Notes under the pieces: model-generated
The model's database searches: none
Told to the model about the DNA's origin: nothing
Seen by the model: only the letters and a program-made list of their open reading frames with translations
Source of the DNA: an uncultured Prevotellaceae bacterium
GTDB lineage: Bacteria > Bacteroidota > Bacteroidia > Bacteroidales > Bacteroidaceae
Reading direction: 5' to 3'
Length of the DNA stretch: 64,000 nt
Assembly: GCA_900316285.1 (NCBI GenBank)
Contig: ONCG01000014.1
Span: 46,279-110,278 of the forward strand
Made by a program: the position numbers and the translations under genes
Shown: piece after piece, positions 53,337-63,540 of the stretch
Layout of the letters: each line of letters opens with the position of its first letter
Position numbering within the stretch: the stretch's first letter is position 1

Positions 53337-55904
53337 ATGAAGATTAAAGCTGATTACACCAGTGCTCCCGCTTGGAGGGAGCTAACCGTCAAGTCGAGCC
53401 TTCCCGAAGAGCTGAATGGACTTAACGAGATTGCACACAACTTGTGGTGGGTGTGGAACTACGAGGCACGCGACCTTTTCCGCGACCTCGATCCCGAACT
53501 CTACCACGACGTACGTCACAATCCCGTTCAATTGCTCGAGCGATTGAGCTTCAACCGCAAGGAGGAGATCGTGAAGGACAAAAACCTCATGAAGCGCATC
53601 AAGAAAGTGTATGAGCAGTTTAAGGCTTACATGAGCGTGGAACCCGACCGTTCACGTCCCTCGGTGGCTTACTTCTGTATGGAGTATGGTATGCACTCTG
53701 CCCTGAAAATCTATTCGGGCGGTCTTGGCATGCTTGCCGGCGACTATGTGAAAGAGGCCTCCGACTCGAATGTCGACATGTGTGCCGTAGGTTTCATGTA
53801 TCGTTTTGGATACTTCACCCAGAGCCTCTCTATGGACGGCCAGCAGATTGCCAACTACGAGTCGCAAGACTTCAACTCCCTGCCCATTGAGCGCCAGCTC
53901 GATGAGAACGGCAATCCTCTCGTCATCGATGTGCCTTACACAAACTATAATGTTCACGCATACGTGTGGCGTGTCAACGTGGGTCGTGTGAAGCTTTATC
54001 TGCTCGACACCGACAACGAGCTCAACTCTGAGTTCGACAAGCCCATCACGCACTCGCTCTATGGCGGCGACTGGGAAAACCGTCTGAAGCAGGAGATTCT
54101 GCTGGGTATTGGTGGTATGCTGTTGCTGAAGCGCCTGGGCATCAAGAAGGATGTGTATCATTGCAATGAGGGACATGCTGCCCTCTGCAACCTCCAGCGC
54201 TTGTGCGACTACATCGAGGAAGGCCTCACCTTCAATCAGGCTATGGAGCTGGTTCGCGCCAGCGGTCTCTACACCGTTCACACGCCCGTTCCTGCCGGTC
54301 ACGACTACTTCGACGAGGGTCTCTTCGGCAAGTACATGGGTGGCTATCCCCAGAAGCTCGGCATCTCGTGGGACGAGTTCATCGGCATGGGCCGCATCAA
54401 TCCCGACGACAAGAACGAGAAGTTCTGCATGTCGACCTTCGCTTGCAACACCTGCCAGGAGGTGAATGGTGTGTCGATGCTTCACGGAAAGGTGAGCCAG
54501 AAGATGTTTGCTCCCATCTGGAAGGGTTATTTCCCCGAGGAGAACCACGTGGGCTACGTCACCAATGGTGTGCACTTCCCCACATGGGCTGCTACCGAGT
54601 GGCGTAAGCTCTATGCCAAGTACTTCGACGCATCGTTCATGGGCGACCAGTCGAACCAGAAGATCTGGGAAGCCATCTACAACTGCCCCGACGATGAGAT
54701 CTGGGCAACACGTATGGCTCTGAAGAACAAGCTCTTCGCCTACATCAAGGAGCAGTTCCGTGAGACGTGGCTGAAGAACCAGGGCGATCCCTCGCGTGTG
54801 GTTAGCCTGCTCGAAAAGATGAACCCCAATGCACTCGTCATTGGCTTCTGCCGCCGCTTTGCTACCTACAAGCGTGCTCACCTGCTCTTCACCGATGTCG
54901 ATCGTCTGTCGAAGATTGTGAACAACGCAGAGCATCCCGTTATCTTCCTCTTCGCCGGTAAGGCTCACCCCGCCGACGGTGCTGGTCAGGGTCTTATCAA
55001 GAAGATCTATGAGATTTCCCAGCGTCCTGAGTTCCTCGGTAAGATCATCTTCCTCGAGGACTACGACTTCCTGCTGGCTCGCCGCCTCGTCTCGGGTGTA
55101 GACATCTGGATGAACACGCCGACACGTCCGCTGGAGGCTTCCGGTACGTCGGGCGAGAAGGCCGAGATGAACGGTGTCGTCAACCTCTCCGTCCTCGACG
55201 GTTGGTGGCTTGAGGGCTATCGTGAGGGTGCCGGCTGGGCTCTCACCGAGAAGCGCACCTATCAGAACCAGGAGTATCAGGATCGCCTCGATGCCGCTAC
55301 CATCTATGGTCTGCTCGAGAACGAAATCATTCCTCTCTACTACAAGAAGAACAAGAAGGGCTATAGCGAAGGCTGGATCAAGGTGGTGAAGAACTCCATC
55401 TCCCAGATTGCTCCTCACTACACCATGAAGCGTCAGCTCGACGACTACTATTCGAAGTTCTATTGCAAGGAGGCCGCTCGCTTCAAGGAGATTGCCGCCG
55501 ACGGTTATCGTCTGGCTAAGGACATCGCTCATTGGAAGGAGACGGTGGCTGAGCGCTGGGATGCCGTCAGCGTGGTGAGCTCCGAGTGGGAGGTTCCCGC
55601 CGCTGGTGCTGAGACGGGCCGCAAGTACAAGATTCGCTATGTCATCAACGAGCAGGGCCTCGACGATGCCATCGGTCTTGAGCTCGTCAACATCCACACG
55701 AATAAGAACGGCGAGGAGCATGTCTTCTCGAAGGTGCCCCTGAAGGTTGTCAGCCGCGAGGGCAACAACTATGTGTTCGAAGGCTTGATGGATCCAGACC
55801 ACTCTGGTATCTTCAAGAGTGCCGTGCGCATGTTCCCGAAGAACGACCTGCTGCCTCATCGTCAGGACTTCTGCTACGTGAAGTGGCTCGAACTCCCGTA
55901 CTAA
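53337..55904 (+). CDS. Alpha-glucan/glycogen phosphorylase (GT35)
   Basis: 855 residues. An N-terminal extension of about 100 residues (opening [15 protein letters not shown]) typical of the alpha-glucan phosphorylase subfamily precedes the catalytic region. Hallmarks are [21 protein letters not shown] and the PLP-binding segment [14 protein letters not shown] with Lys608 as the probable Schiff-base lysine. It releases glucose-1-phosphate from glycogen ends. It probably shares a transcript with the synthase. Followed by a B-type palindrome and a strong terminator. Confidence 0.93.
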   Translation: MKIKADYTSAPAWRELTVKSSLPEELNGLNEIAHNLWWVWNYEARDLFRDLDPELYHDVRHNPVQLLERLSFNRKEEIVKDKNLMKRIKKVYEQFKAYMSVEPDRSRPSVAYFCMEYGMHSALKIYSGGLGMLAGDYVKEASDSNVDMCAVGFMYRFGYFTQSLSMDGQQIANYESQDFNSLPIERQLDENGNPLVIDVPYTNYNVHAYVWRVNVGRVKLYLLDTDNELNSEFDKPITHSLYGGDWENRLKQEILLGIGGMLLLKRLGIKKDVYHCNEGHAALCNLQRLCDYIEEGLTFNQAMELVRASGLYTVHTPVPAGHDYFDEGLFGKYMGGYPQKLGISWDEFIGMGRINPDDKNEKFCMSTFACNTCQEVNGVSMLHGKVSQKMFAPIWKGYFPEENHVGYVTNGVHFPTWAATEWRKLYAKYFDASFMGDQSNQKIWEAIYNCPDDEIWATRMALKNKLFAYIKEQFRETWLKNQGDPSRVVSLLEKMNPNALVIGFCRRFATYKRAHLLFTDVDRLSKIVNNAEHPVIFLFAGKAHPADGAGQGLIKKIYEISQRPEFLGKIIFLEDYDFLLARRLVSGVDIWMNTPTRPLEASGTSGEKAEMNGVVNLSVLDGWWLEGYREGAGWALTEKRTYQNQEYQDRLDAATIYGLLENEIIPLYYKKNKKGYSEGWIKVVKNSISQIAPHYTMKRQLDDYYSKFYCKEAARFKEIAADGYRLAKDIAHWKETVAERWDAVSVVSSEWEVPAAGAETGRKYKIRYVINEQGLDDAIGLELVNIHTNKNGEEHVFSKVPLKVVSREGNNYVFEGLMDPDHSGIFKSAVRMFPKNDLLPHRQDFCYVKWLELPY

Positions 55905-55919
55905 GCAACATTGCCCCCA

Positions 55920-55991
55920 TGTAGGGACGCGGCGTGCCGAGTTGTTGGAGAAGAACATCAACCAAGTAGCGCGACTCGTAGCGTCCCTACA
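55920..55991. repeat. Palindromic element B3
   Basis: 72 bp from TGTAGGGACGCGGCGTGCCG to GACTCGTAGCGTCCCTACA, 16 bases after the phosphorylase stop. Confidence 0.8.
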
Positions 55992-56018
55992 TCATTCAGG
56001 GTCAAGAAGTATAAAAAC

Positions 56019-56052
56019 AAAAGCTGGCTGCCAAGTGGCAACCAGCTTTTTT
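56019..56052. terminator. Bidirectional terminator between phosphorylase and pgk
   Basis: Stem AAAAGCTGG / CCAGCTTTT with an inner TGCCA/TGGCA pairing. T-tracts occur on both sides (TTTTTT on +, TTTTTAT on the minus strand), so it can serve both converging units. Confidence 0.75.
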
Positions 56053-56128
56053 GTGTTCATAGGGGAGAGGGGTGTGGGGGTAGATTGTTTCGTGCCCTTC
56101 GTGCCCTCCGTGTTCCCTTTTGGTGAGA

Positions 56129-57379
56129 TTACTCGCCCTTGATGGCAGCTACGCCGGGGAGCACCTTACCCTCGATGGCCTCGAGCAGAGCACCACCACC
56201 GGTAGAGATGTAGCTCACCTGGTCGGCCATACCGAACTTGTTGATGCAAGCCACCGAGTCACCACCGCCGATGAGCGAGAAGGCACCGTTGGCAGTAGCC
56301 TTAGCGATAGCGTCGGCAATAGCCTTCGAACCACCGATGAAGTTGTCGAACTCGAATACGCCGGCAGGACCGTTCCAGAGGATGGTCTTTGCGCTCTCGA
56401 TAACCTCGGCAAATGCCTTGCGGGTCTCAGGACCAGCATCCAGACCTTCCCAACCTTCGGGAATAGCGTTGGCGGGGCATACCTGTGTGTTGGCATCGTT
56501 GGCAAACTTGTCAGCGGCGATGCAGTCGCTACCCAGCACGAGGTTCACACCGTTCTCCTTTGCCTTCTTGATCACGTCGAGGGCAACATCGAGCTTATCC
56601 ATCTCAACGATTGAGTTACCAATCTCGCCACCCTGAGCCTTCGCGAAGGTGTAGGTCATACCACCGCAGAGGATGAGGTTGTCGACCTTGCCGAGCAGGT
56701 TCTCGATGATACCGATCTTCGTAGAAACCTTCGAACCACCCATGATAGCGGTGAACGGGCGCTTGATGTTCGAGAGGATGTTGTCGACGGCGTTCACTTC
56801 CTTCTCCATAAGCAGACCAAGCATCTTGTGGTCGGCATCGAAGTAGTCGGCGATGACGGCGGTAGAAGCGTGCTTGCGGTGTGCGGTACCGAAGGCGTCC
56901 ATCACATAGCAGTCAGCATAGCTGGCGAGTGTCTTGGCGAACTCCTTCTGGCTGGCCTTCATGGCCTTCTTAGCCTCGTCGTACTCGGGAGTACCCTTCT
57001 CAACACCTACGGGCTTGCCTTCTTCCTCTGGATAGAAGCGCAGGTTCTCGAGCAGCAGAGCCTCACCCATCTTCAGGGCAGCAGCCTGCTCCTGAGCCTT
57101 AGCGCAGTCGGGAGCGAAGGTTACAGGAACACCAAGGGCCTCAGCCACAGCGTCCTTGATCTGACCAAGCGAGAACTTCGGGTTCACCTTTCCTTTGGGC
57201 TTACCCATGTGGCTCATGATGATGAGAGCACCACCGTCGGCCAGCACCTTCTTCAGGGTGGGCAGAGCGCCGCGAATGCGGGTGTCGTCCGTGATCTTAC
57301 CATTCTCATCGAGGGGCACGTTGAAGTCAACGCGCACGATTGCCTTTTGTCCGGCAAAATTAAATTCGTTGATTGTCAT
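56129..57379 (-). CDS. pgk: Phosphoglycerate kinase
   Basis: 416 residues. The opening [20 protein letters not shown], the substrate-binding [17 protein letters not shown], and the nucleotide loop GGGDSVA near the C-terminus identify it. Pgk makes ATP from 1,3-bisphosphoglycerate, following GAPDH. A minus-strand TAACTTTG (57429-57436) lies 50 bp upstream. Full length. Confidence 0.97.
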   Translation of the reverse strand: MTINEFNFAGQKAIVRVDFNVPLDENGKITDDTRIRGALPTLKKVLADGGALIIMSHMGKPKGKVNPKFSLGQIKDAVAEALGVPVTFAPDCAKAQEQAAALKMGEALLLENLRFYPEEEGKPVGVEKGTPEYDEAKKAMKASQKEFAKTLASYADCYVMDAFGTAHRKHASTAVIADYFDADHKMLGLLMEKEVNAVDNILSNIKRPFTAIMGGSKVSTKIGIIENLLGKVDNLILCGGMTYTFAKAQGGEIGNSIVEMDKLDVALDVIKKAKENGVNLVLGSDCIAADKFANDANTQVCPANAIPEGWEGLDAGPETRKAFAEVIESAKTILWNGPAGVFEFDNFIGGSKAIADAIAKATANGAFSLIGGGDSVACINKFGMADQVSYISTGGGALLEAIEGKVLPGVAAIKGE

Positions 57380-57428
57380 AATTAATAATATTTATTGAAT
57401 GAGTATAATACCTTCTTTGATATCCATG

Positions 57429-57436
57429 CAAAGTTA
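57429..57436 (-). promoter_or_regulatory. pgk -7 element
   Basis: Minus-strand TAACTTTG; no convincing -33 element. Confidence 0.5.
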
Positions 57437-57531
57437 CAATAAATTCTTGATATTCCGTTGCTTGGCGTTTATATTTTAGCGTTTTTTTATGTTTGCAGGT
57501 TTCCTTCGTGCTTTCACTCGTGGTTTGCTGG

Positions 57532-58137
57532 CTACCGGCGTTGCCACTTGTGCTTGATTCTTACCTCCTTGCGCTGCGACATTTCCGAAGGATTTGTGCC
57601 GGGCCATCCTTCAGGAACTTCCATGTTGTGGCGCGCGTAGAAGGTTTTCCAGTAGTCGGTGATCTGTCCTTCATCGTTGTGGAACGACATCGGAATCGGT
57701 TGAAAGATGCGTTGTCCCTTGCGGTCGACAAAGGCGAACTGAACGAGCTCCGAGCAATAGATGTCGTCGTTGTCGGGCAAGTAGAGGTAGTCGTATGCAT
57801 GTCCCAGATACTCGCGAGCGCGGGCTACCGATTGCCTGCGGTCGCACTTGCGTACCGAAGCAGCTACATAACGGCCCGGTTGGCTGAGCAATGAGTCGAG
57901 TGGGGTGATGACGACCCCTTTGCCAACAGCCTCGATAACGCTATCGGCGCCGATGACGATGGCTACATGGTCGATCATGCCCGGCGTTACTTCAGTTATG
58001 GCATTGCTCTTTTCAGCAATGTGGAATAGTAGGTCGCCTTCGCGCAAAGCCATTGACTGACAACCAGTTAGCGTTAGGCAAGCAATGATGAAGCTCATCA
58101 CGAGCGATGTCCTCAGGCTGCGCTTTCGATCATTCAT
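57532..58137 (-). CDS. YiiX/YebB-like NlpC/P60-type lipoprotein
   Basis: 201 residues with a lipobox LTLTGC (Cys26). The permuted papain-like fold has the conserved His in GMIDHVAIVIG (His57) and the catalytic Cys in DIYCSELVQF (Cys128). Family members are lipid or peptide hydrolases; the substrate here is unknown. It overlaps the end of the HAD gene upstream by eight bases, so the two are co-expressed. Confidence 0.85.
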   Translation of the reverse strand: MNDRKRSLRTSLVMSFIIACLTLTGCQSMALREGDLLFHIAEKSNAITEVTPGMIDHVAIVIGADSVIEAVGKGVVITPLDSLLSQPGRYVAASVRKCDRRQSVARAREYLGHAYDYLYLPDNDDIYCSELVQFAFVDRKGQRIFQPIPMSFHNDEGQITDYWKTFYARHNMEVPEGWPGTNPSEMSQRKEVRIKHKWQRR

Positions 58138-58759
58138 CGTCTTTCAGATGTTGGTAGATTTCTTTTGTCCAATCCGACCCGTTGGCAGGACAGAAGGTGT
58201 GGATGCCGAGTTGGCTGGCCGTAGCCACATTGCGTGGGCCGTCGTCAACAAAGAGGGTTTCGCTGGGCAGGATGTTCTCTTTGGAGAGAATGTGCATGAA
58301 GAAACTGGGGTCGGGCTTCATGAACTTCACCTCGAAGCTTTTATATTCGGCATCGAAATAGGAGGAGAGCGGATTGCCCTCGCCATCAAACTCGTCGCTC
58401 TCTGCCCAGCTCATCATGAATGGATTGGTGTTTGAGAGCAAGATGAGGCGATAGCCTTCTTTGCGTAGTTGTCGCAAGATGTCAAGGTTGCGCTTGGGCA
58501 GTTCGCTATGATACGAAAGCCACGCCTGGCGGCACTCGTCGTAGCTGATGTCGTGGCCGGCTATGTCGCAGAGCTTGCTCAGAAACTCGTCGGCCGTGAT
58601 GCTACCTATTTCCAAGTCGCCGAAGATGCCTCCTTGTGTGTAGGGGTCGAGACGCTTCTCGGCGTCGGCGATGCCCAGTTGTTTGAAACTCTCCACCGCT
58701 TTTGCGTGGTCGAGGGTGATGATGACTCCTCCGAAATCGAAGATGATGTTCTTAATCAT
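58130..58759 (-). CDS. HAD-superfamily hydrolase (YihX/epoxide-hydrolase-N-like)
   Basis: 209 residues. Motif I is FDFGGVI (nucleophile Asp8). The second position of the usual DxD is Gly, as in the YihX subfamily. Motif II LLSNTNP, motif III lysine in FMKPDPSFF and motif IV FVDDGPRN are present. The cap region is helical. YihX-type enzymes dephosphorylate sugar phosphates such as glucose-1-phosphate, which would fit the glycogen genes nearby, but this is inference. Confidence 0.85.
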   Translation of the reverse strand: MIKNIIFDFGGVIITLDHAKAVESFKQLGIADAEKRLDPYTQGGIFGDLEIGSITADEFLSKLCDIAGHDISYDECRQAWLSYHSELPKRNLDILRQLRKEGYRLILLSNTNPFMMSWAESDEFDGEGNPLSSYFDAEYKSFEVKFMKPDPSFFMHILSKENILPSETLFVDDGPRNVATASQLGIHTFCPANGSDWTKEIYQHLKDDE

Positions 58760-58869
58760 ATCTGATGTTTTGTTGTTTCTAAATTCGTGTGTTGCTTGCG
58801 TTCCTATTAATTAGGTGATGATGTATATATGGTACCTTTATCCCAGTAGGACTCAGCTCTCTTGGTCTT

Positions 58870-58970
58870 TTTATCGGAAAGAAATTAGAATAATTATCAT
58901 AATTACGTTCAGATAATATATTTATTAATGGTAGAAATTATTCTAATTATGATAATTTCTTTTCGATAAA
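58870..58970. repeat. MITE-like element E2
   Basis: 101 bp with ends TTTATCGGAAAGAAATTAGA and, inverted, AATTATGATAATTTCTTTTC, sharing termini and inner ATCATAATT with E1 (37065-37230). It lies between the HAD and metH genes. Confidence 0.8.
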
Positions 58971-59029
58971 CCATACACGGTCTGTCTGCTGAGGTCAAAT
59001 TGTATATAGTTCCCATTTTTTATATTGCT

Positions 59030-61813
59030 TTAATGAAACAGGTCGAGTTTGTTTCGGCGCGCCTCTTCGATGCTCATCAGCTCTTCATGCTTCTGGTGGT
59101 AGTTGCGGCGCATCTCTTCCTGCTCCTTCCGGATGTGCTCCACATAACTGCTGCTCTCCTTGGGATTGAACAGGCGGTTGGCGGCGATCACGTTTTGTGC
59201 GGCGTCTTTCAGCCAAACGACAACGCCGCTATATTCGGGTGCAATCTTCAATGCCGCATGCAAGGCGCTGGTGGTAGCTCCGCCAATCAGAATGGGAATG
59301 CTCATTCCGGCACGCTCCATTTCAATCGCTACGTTCACCATTTCTGCAAGCGAGGGCGTAATCAGTCCGCTCAGTCCGACGGCATCGGCATGTGTGCTCC
59401 TGACCGTTTCCACAATTTTCTCGGCGGGAACCATCACGCCGAGGTCGATGACCTCATAGCCGTTGCAGGCAAGAATCACCGAGACGATGTTCTTTCCGAT
59501 GTCGTGAACGTCGCCCTTCACCGTTGCCATCACTATCTTTCGTGCTTGACTCTTGTCGCGCTTCGCGTCTTCGGTTTGGGCAGAGGCATTCAGATAAGGT
59601 TGCAGAATGGCGACGGCCTGCTTCATGGTCCTTGCGGTCTTCACCACCTGGGGCAGGAACATCTTGCCTTCACCAAACAGGCGGCCCACCTCGTCCATCG
59701 CGCTCATAAGCGGACCTTCAATGATGTCGACGGCCTTGCCGTATTTCTGCAGGGCTTCCATCAGGTCGCTCTCCAGATGTTCGCCGTTACCTTTACGAAG
59801 TGCAAGGCCCAGCCGTTCCTCCACGCTCAGCTCTTCTCGCTTCTCTTGGGCGTTGTCGGCCGTTGGTCCCTTCTCTTCTTTCCTTGCCAAAATGTCCTGA
59901 CTCAGCTTAATCAGGTCGTCGGCAGCATGGGCGCGTTGGTTTAGCACCACGTCTTCCAGCACGTCGAGTTCTGCTTTCGGAATATCGCTATAGGCGACCT
60001 TCGTTGCTGGGTTCACGATGCCGAAGTCCATTCCTGCCCTAATGGCATGATAGAGGAACACGGCGTGCATGGCCTCGCGAATGTAGTTGTTGCCTCTGAA
60101 AGAGAACGACAAGTTGCTCACTCCGCCGCTCACATGGGCACCAGGCAGGTTCTGGCGAATCCAGGCCGTTGCACGGATGAAGTCCTTGGCGTAGGCGTCG
60201 TGCTCTTCCATTCCCGTTGCAATCGCAAGAATGTTCGGGTCGAAGATGATGTCTTGTGGCCGCATGCCGACCTCCTCGGTGAGGATGCGATAGCTGCGGG
60301 CGGCAATTGCGATGCGTCGTTCGTAGCTGGTGGCTTGGCCCTCTTCGTCGAAGCACATCACCACTACGGCTGCTCCCATCTGTCTGACGTCGCGGGCATG
60401 CGCCTTGAACACTTCCTCGCCCTCCTTGAGCGAGATGGAGTTCACGATGCACTTTCCCTGCATGCACTTCAGACCCGTCATGATGACATTCCAGTCGGAA
60501 GAGTCTATCATCACCGGCACGCGGGCAATATCGGGATCGGAGACGATGAGATTCAGGAACGTCTGCATCTCATGAGCCGCATCGAGCAAGCCGTCGTCCA
60601 TGTTGATATCGAGCACCAAGGCGCCGTCGGCCACTTGTTTGCGGGCGATGCTCAAGGCCTCGTCGTAGTTCTTCTCGTTGATGAGTCGCAGGAACTTGCG
60701 CGAGCCTGCTACGTTGCAACGTTCACCAACATTCACAAAGGGAATCTCGGGCGTGAGTCGCAAGGGCTCCAAGCCTGACAGCAGCAAGTCGTTGTGACGG
60801 GGTAGGGGTGTATGCGGCTTCTTGCCTTCGGCCAATTCGGCGAAGCGTTTGATGAAGGCATCGGTAGTTCCACAACAACCACCCAGGATGTTCACCAGAC
60901 GTTCATCGATGTATGCTTCCACCTGTGCTGCCATCTCGTCGGGAGTCTGGCTGTATTCGCCGAGTTCGTCGGGCAGACCTGCATTGGGATAGGCGCTGAC
61001 GAGGTAGGGCGAGTGTTGTGCCAGCTGCTTCAGGAAGGGGAGCATCTCGTCGGCACCGAACGAGCAGTTCAGTCCAACGGAGAAGATGTCGAACGAGCTG
61101 ATGGTGGCAAGGAACGCTTCCAGCGTCTGACCGCTGAGCAACCTGCCTGCCTTGTCGGCGATGGTGATGCTGAGCATGATGGGGAGTTTCTGCTGCCGCT
61201 GTTCCATCATATTGCTCACGGCGGCAATAGCCGCTTTGGCATTCAGCGTGTCGAAAATGGTTTCAATTAGGAAGGCATCGACGCCACCTTCGGCCAAAGC
61301 CTCCGCCTGTTCGTAGTAGGCATCGTAGAGTTGGTCGTAGGCGATGTCTCTATAAGCGGGGTTGTTGACGTCGGGCGAGATGGAAGCGGTCTTGTTGGTT
61401 GGACCCATCGAACCCGCCACGAATCGCGGTTTGTCGGGTGTGCTGAATTCGTCGGCCACCTTCCTGGCTATCTGCGCTCCACGGAGAGCCATCTCGCGGC
61501 TCAAGTGTTCCAGATGATAGTCGGCTTGTGAGATGCGTTGTGCCGAGAACGTATTGGTTTCGATGATGTCGGCACCGGCGAGCAGATATCGGCGGTGGAT
61601 GTCGGCGATGACGTCCGGGCGCGTGAGGTTCAGCACGTCGTTGTTTCCCTTCAGCGGAACGGCTGTTGGCGTGATGCCGGTCTTCCAATCGCTGCCTCCA
61701 AGCATGCTGTTATGGAAGTCGCGCTCCGTCAGGCCATACGACTGAATCAGCGTTCCCATTGCTCCATCGAGAATGAGAATCTTTTGTTTGGAAAGTGATT
61801 CTATAGTTGTCAT
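59030..61813 (-). CDS. metH: Cobalamin-dependent methionine synthase, without activation domain
   Basis: 927 residues: the homocysteine-binding domain with zinc motif (VNILGGCCGTT), the methyltetrahydrofolate domain (FVNVGERCNVAGSRKF), and the cobalamin domain with DVHDIGKN (His770 as lower axial ligand). The frame ends cleanly about 10 residues into the activation-domain linker (EEARRNKLDLFH), so the roughly 300-residue AdoMet-binding reactivation domain of E. coli MetH is absent. This is usual in the Bacteroidetes and should not be read as a frameshift. No cobalamin riboswitch was recognised upstream. Confidence 0.95.
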   Translation of the reverse strand: MTTIESLSKQKILILDGAMGTLIQSYGLTERDFHNSMLGGSDWKTGITPTAVPLKGNNDVLNLTRPDVIADIHRRYLLAGADIIETNTFSAQRISQADYHLEHLSREMALRGAQIARKVADEFSTPDKPRFVAGSMGPTNKTASISPDVNNPAYRDIAYDQLYDAYYEQAEALAEGGVDAFLIETIFDTLNAKAAIAAVSNMMEQRQQKLPIMLSITIADKAGRLLSGQTLEAFLATISSFDIFSVGLNCSFGADEMLPFLKQLAQHSPYLVSAYPNAGLPDELGEYSQTPDEMAAQVEAYIDERLVNILGGCCGTTDAFIKRFAELAEGKKPHTPLPRHNDLLLSGLEPLRLTPEIPFVNVGERCNVAGSRKFLRLINEKNYDEALSIARKQVADGALVLDINMDDGLLDAAHEMQTFLNLIVSDPDIARVPVMIDSSDWNVIMTGLKCMQGKCIVNSISLKEGEEVFKAHARDVRQMGAAVVVMCFDEEGQATSYERRIAIAARSYRILTEEVGMRPQDIIFDPNILAIATGMEEHDAYAKDFIRATAWIRQNLPGAHVSGGVSNLSFSFRGNNYIREAMHAVFLYHAIRAGMDFGIVNPATKVAYSDIPKAELDVLEDVVLNQRAHAADDLIKLSQDILARKEEKGPTADNAQEKREELSVEERLGLALRKGNGEHLESDLMEALQKYGKAVDIIEGPLMSAMDEVGRLFGEGKMFLPQVVKTARTMKQAVAILQPYLNASAQTEDAKRDKSQARKIVMATVKGDVHDIGKNIVSVILACNGYEVIDLGVMVPAEKIVETVRSTHADAVGLSGLITPSLAEMVNVAIEMERAGMSIPILIGGATTSALHAALKIAPEYSGVVVWLKDAAQNVIAANRLFNPKESSSYVEHIRKEQEEMRRNYHQKHEELMSIEEARRNKLDLFH

Positions 61814-61830
61814 CCTGAAGTGGGGTTTAA

Positions 61831-61914
61831 GAGATGCGCTTCGCGCTGTTGAGAAGAGTCGAGATGCGCTTCGCGCTGTTGAGAGAGTGTTGAGATGCGC
61901 TACGCGCTGTTGAG
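61831..61914. repeat. Three GAGATGCGCTTCGCGCTGTT units
   Basis: Hairpin units start at 61831, 61861 and 61892 (periods 30 and 31); the third reads GCGCTACGCGC. The rest of the metH-smpB gap includes a C/G palindrome at 62019-62060. Confidence 0.8.
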
Positions 61915-62062
61915 AAGGGTTGAGAAGGGTTCTTTCTCCGCTTCGCTACGAAAGGCTACGGGTAGGCGACGGGACGTCGGGAATGAGCGACCCTGTGGGG
62001 TCGAGCGGAGAAGGGGTGGGGCCTTCTCCCTCCCCCTTCGGGGAGGGTTGGGGAGGGGCTGC

Positions 62063-62542
62063 TCAATAGTGCTTGATGGCCCGATCCATCTCCCGACGGT
62101 CTTCCTTCTCCTTCAGCGTCTGGCGCTTGTCGTACATCTTCTTACCTCTGCAGAGGGCGATATCGACTTTGGCGCGACCGTTTTGGTCGATGAAGATGAG
62201 CGTCGGAACAATGGTGTAACCGGGCAGCTTGTCGGCTTCCTGCAGCTTGTTGATCTCGCGTCGCGTGAGCAGCAGCTTGCGTTCGCGCTTTGCTTCGTGG
62301 TTGGCATATGAGCCGTAGAAGTAGGGCGAAATGTTCATGCCCTTCACCCACATCTCGCCATTCACAATATAACAATAGGTGTCGACCAGCGAAGCCTTGC
62401 CGGCTCTGATCGACTTGATCTCTGTGCCCGTGAGCACGATGCCCGCCGTGAATTCCTCCACGAAGAAGTATTCAAACGACGCCTTCTTGTTCTTTATCTG
62501 TATGGGACTCTTCTTGCGGAGTTCCAGTTGTTCCTTGTTCAT
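62063..62542 (-). CDS. smpB: SsrA-binding protein SmpB
   Basis: 159 residues. Hallmarks are the [20 protein letters not shown] start, [15 protein letters not shown], and the basic tail [19 protein letters not shown]. SmpB works with tmRNA in rescuing stalled ribosomes. No tmRNA gene was seen in this window. It follows the DMP19-family gene by 16 bp. Confidence 0.96.
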   Translation of the reverse strand: MNKEQLELRKKSPIQIKNKKASFEYFFVEEFTAGIVLTGTEIKSIRAGKASLVDTYCYIVNGEMWVKGMNISPYFYGSYANHEAKRERKLLLTRREINKLQEADKLPGYTIVPTLIFIDQNGRAKVDIALCRGKKMYDKRQTLKEKEDRREMDRAIKHY

Positions 62543-62558
62543 CTCTCTCGTTTGTTTA

Positions 62559-63092
62559 TCATTTCACCGTGCAGAAGTTGTCCAGATGCTCGTCGACGTA
62601 GTAGGCAACGGCGGCCGTCCATTGCTCCTCGTTCTCCACGAACGTGTCGTCGCAATCGTCGAACTCCGGATGCTGCTCGAAGAGTGCCATGAACTCATCC
62701 TCCGAGCAATCGCGCTCGAGGTCTTCGTGGCAACCCAGATAGAGCTTCTTCACCTTGTTCATCAGTTTTGCCAACTCGGCAATGTCCCACATGCGCATAG
62801 CTTTGGCAAACGGATTCTGGAAGAAGAAAGGTCCGTAGCCGTTATGGATGAGTTGCACGAAGCCGCCGTCCATCACCTCCTCATGCAACATGTGGTAGGC
62901 GAGCAGCGTCACCTGGTCGGCACTCAGCTCGTTCATGTTGTCGGCATTCAACTCGCCGCCGATGGCTTCCAGCGTCGCATCGATGACGGTGGAGAGAAAA
63001 GCGTCGGGCCCCGACTCGGCAGCCTGTCGCAGCTTGGCATCGCTGATGATTACTTCTTTCATAACTATCAATAACTTTTCTGTCTCATTCAA
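62559..63092 (-). CDS. DMP19 family (DUF4375) protein
   Basis: 177 residues; the ATG at 63062 is a possible shorter start. The conserved segment [20 protein letters not shown] identifies the family of the DNA-mimic protein DMP19. The protein is strongly acidic ([21 protein letters not shown]), as expected for a mimic. In Neisseria DMP19 affects nucleoid and transcription-factor binding to DNA; the role here is unknown. A minus-strand TATCTTTG (63122-63129) lies just upstream and probably drives DMP19-smpB. Confidence 0.85.
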   Translation of the reverse strand: MNETEKLLIVMKEVIISDAKLRQAAESGPDAFLSTVIDATLEAIGGELNADNMNELSADQVTLLAYHMLHEEVMDGGFVQLIHNGYGPFFFQNPFAKAMRMWDIAELAKLMNKVKKLYLGCHEDLERDCSEDEFMALFEQHPEFDDCDDTFVENEEQWTAAVAYYVDEHLDNFCTVK

Positions 63093-63121
63093 TCACGGCA
63101 AGTATGTGCCGTAAAACACCG

Positions 63122-63129
63122 CAAAGATA
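63122..63129 (-). promoter_or_regulatory. -7 element of the DMP19-smpB unit
   Basis: Minus-strand TATCTTTG; the -33 element is unclear. Confidence 0.5.
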
Positions 63130-63231
63130 CTCATAATAATTCAGAAAACGCATATTTCTTTACGTATTTTTGCGTGAAAAGCCGCGAAAAAGCACTTTTT
63201 TTGCTTTTTTCGAAAAAAAAACGCGAAAAAG

Positions 63232-63263
63232 TTTGGTGGAAACAAAAAAACGATGTACCTTTG
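63232..63263 (+). promoter_or_regulatory. tRNA-Lys promoter
   Basis: TTTG (63232-63235) and TACCTTTG (63256-63263), 20 bp apart, about 42 bp before the tRNA. Confidence 0.7.
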
Positions 63264-63304
63264 CAACCGCAAATCAGAAATCAAACGTCTGACGAGCACC
63301 ACGA

Positions 63305-63377
63305 GCACTCTTAGCTCAGTTGGTAGAGCAACTGACTCTTAATCAGTGGGTCCAGGGTTCGAACCCCTGAGAGTGTA
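63305..63377 (+). tRNA. tRNA-Lys (anticodon CTT)
   Basis: 73 nt folding as a cloverleaf: acceptor stem GCACTCT / AGAGTGT (one G-U), D stem GCTC / GAGC, anticodon stem ACTGA / TCAGT around CTCTTAA (anticodon CTT, reading AAG), T arm CAGGG-TTCGAAC-CCCTG, discriminator A. CCA is not encoded. AAG is a preferred lysine codon in the GC-rich genes nearby. Confidence 0.95.
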
Positions 63378-63382
63378 CGAAG

Positions 63383-63407
63383 AAAGCGGCTTTCGAGCCG
63401 CTTTTTT
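63383..63407 (+). terminator. tRNA-Lys terminator
   Basis: Stem AAAGCGGC / GCCGCTTT with a short loop and a run of T. Confidence 0.85.
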
Positions 63408-63540
63408 CGTTTCTGTACATTCTTTTGTTCAGCAGCATCTGTTGTTCCTTGTCCAAAAGCATCTTTTTCCTGTTCAGCAGCATCTGTGTTCCAGTCCAGC
63501 AGCATCTGTTTGGCCTTTCGTTCACAAATGGATACTCGGT

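Noticed and set aside
53652-55961. Long minus-strand frame opposite the phosphorylase gene (and similar ones opposite the M16, POT, uvrA and rnfC genes)
   Set aside because: These are shadow frames caused by strong third-position GC bias of well-identified genes; their translations show His/Leu/Val-rich sequence without domains.
59030-61813. metH as frameshifted or truncated gene
   Set aside because: The stop follows a natural linker and the shorter form is known in Bacteroidetes; no remnant of the activation domain is visible downstream.
61814-62062. Cobalamin riboswitch upstream of metH
   Set aside because: The gap is filled by hairpin repeats and a C/G palindrome; no B12-box-like sequence was recognised.
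62000-63400. tmRNA gene near smpB
   Set aside because: No tRNA-Ala-like acceptor domain or tag-peptide frame was seen; the only RNA gene here is tRNA-Lys.
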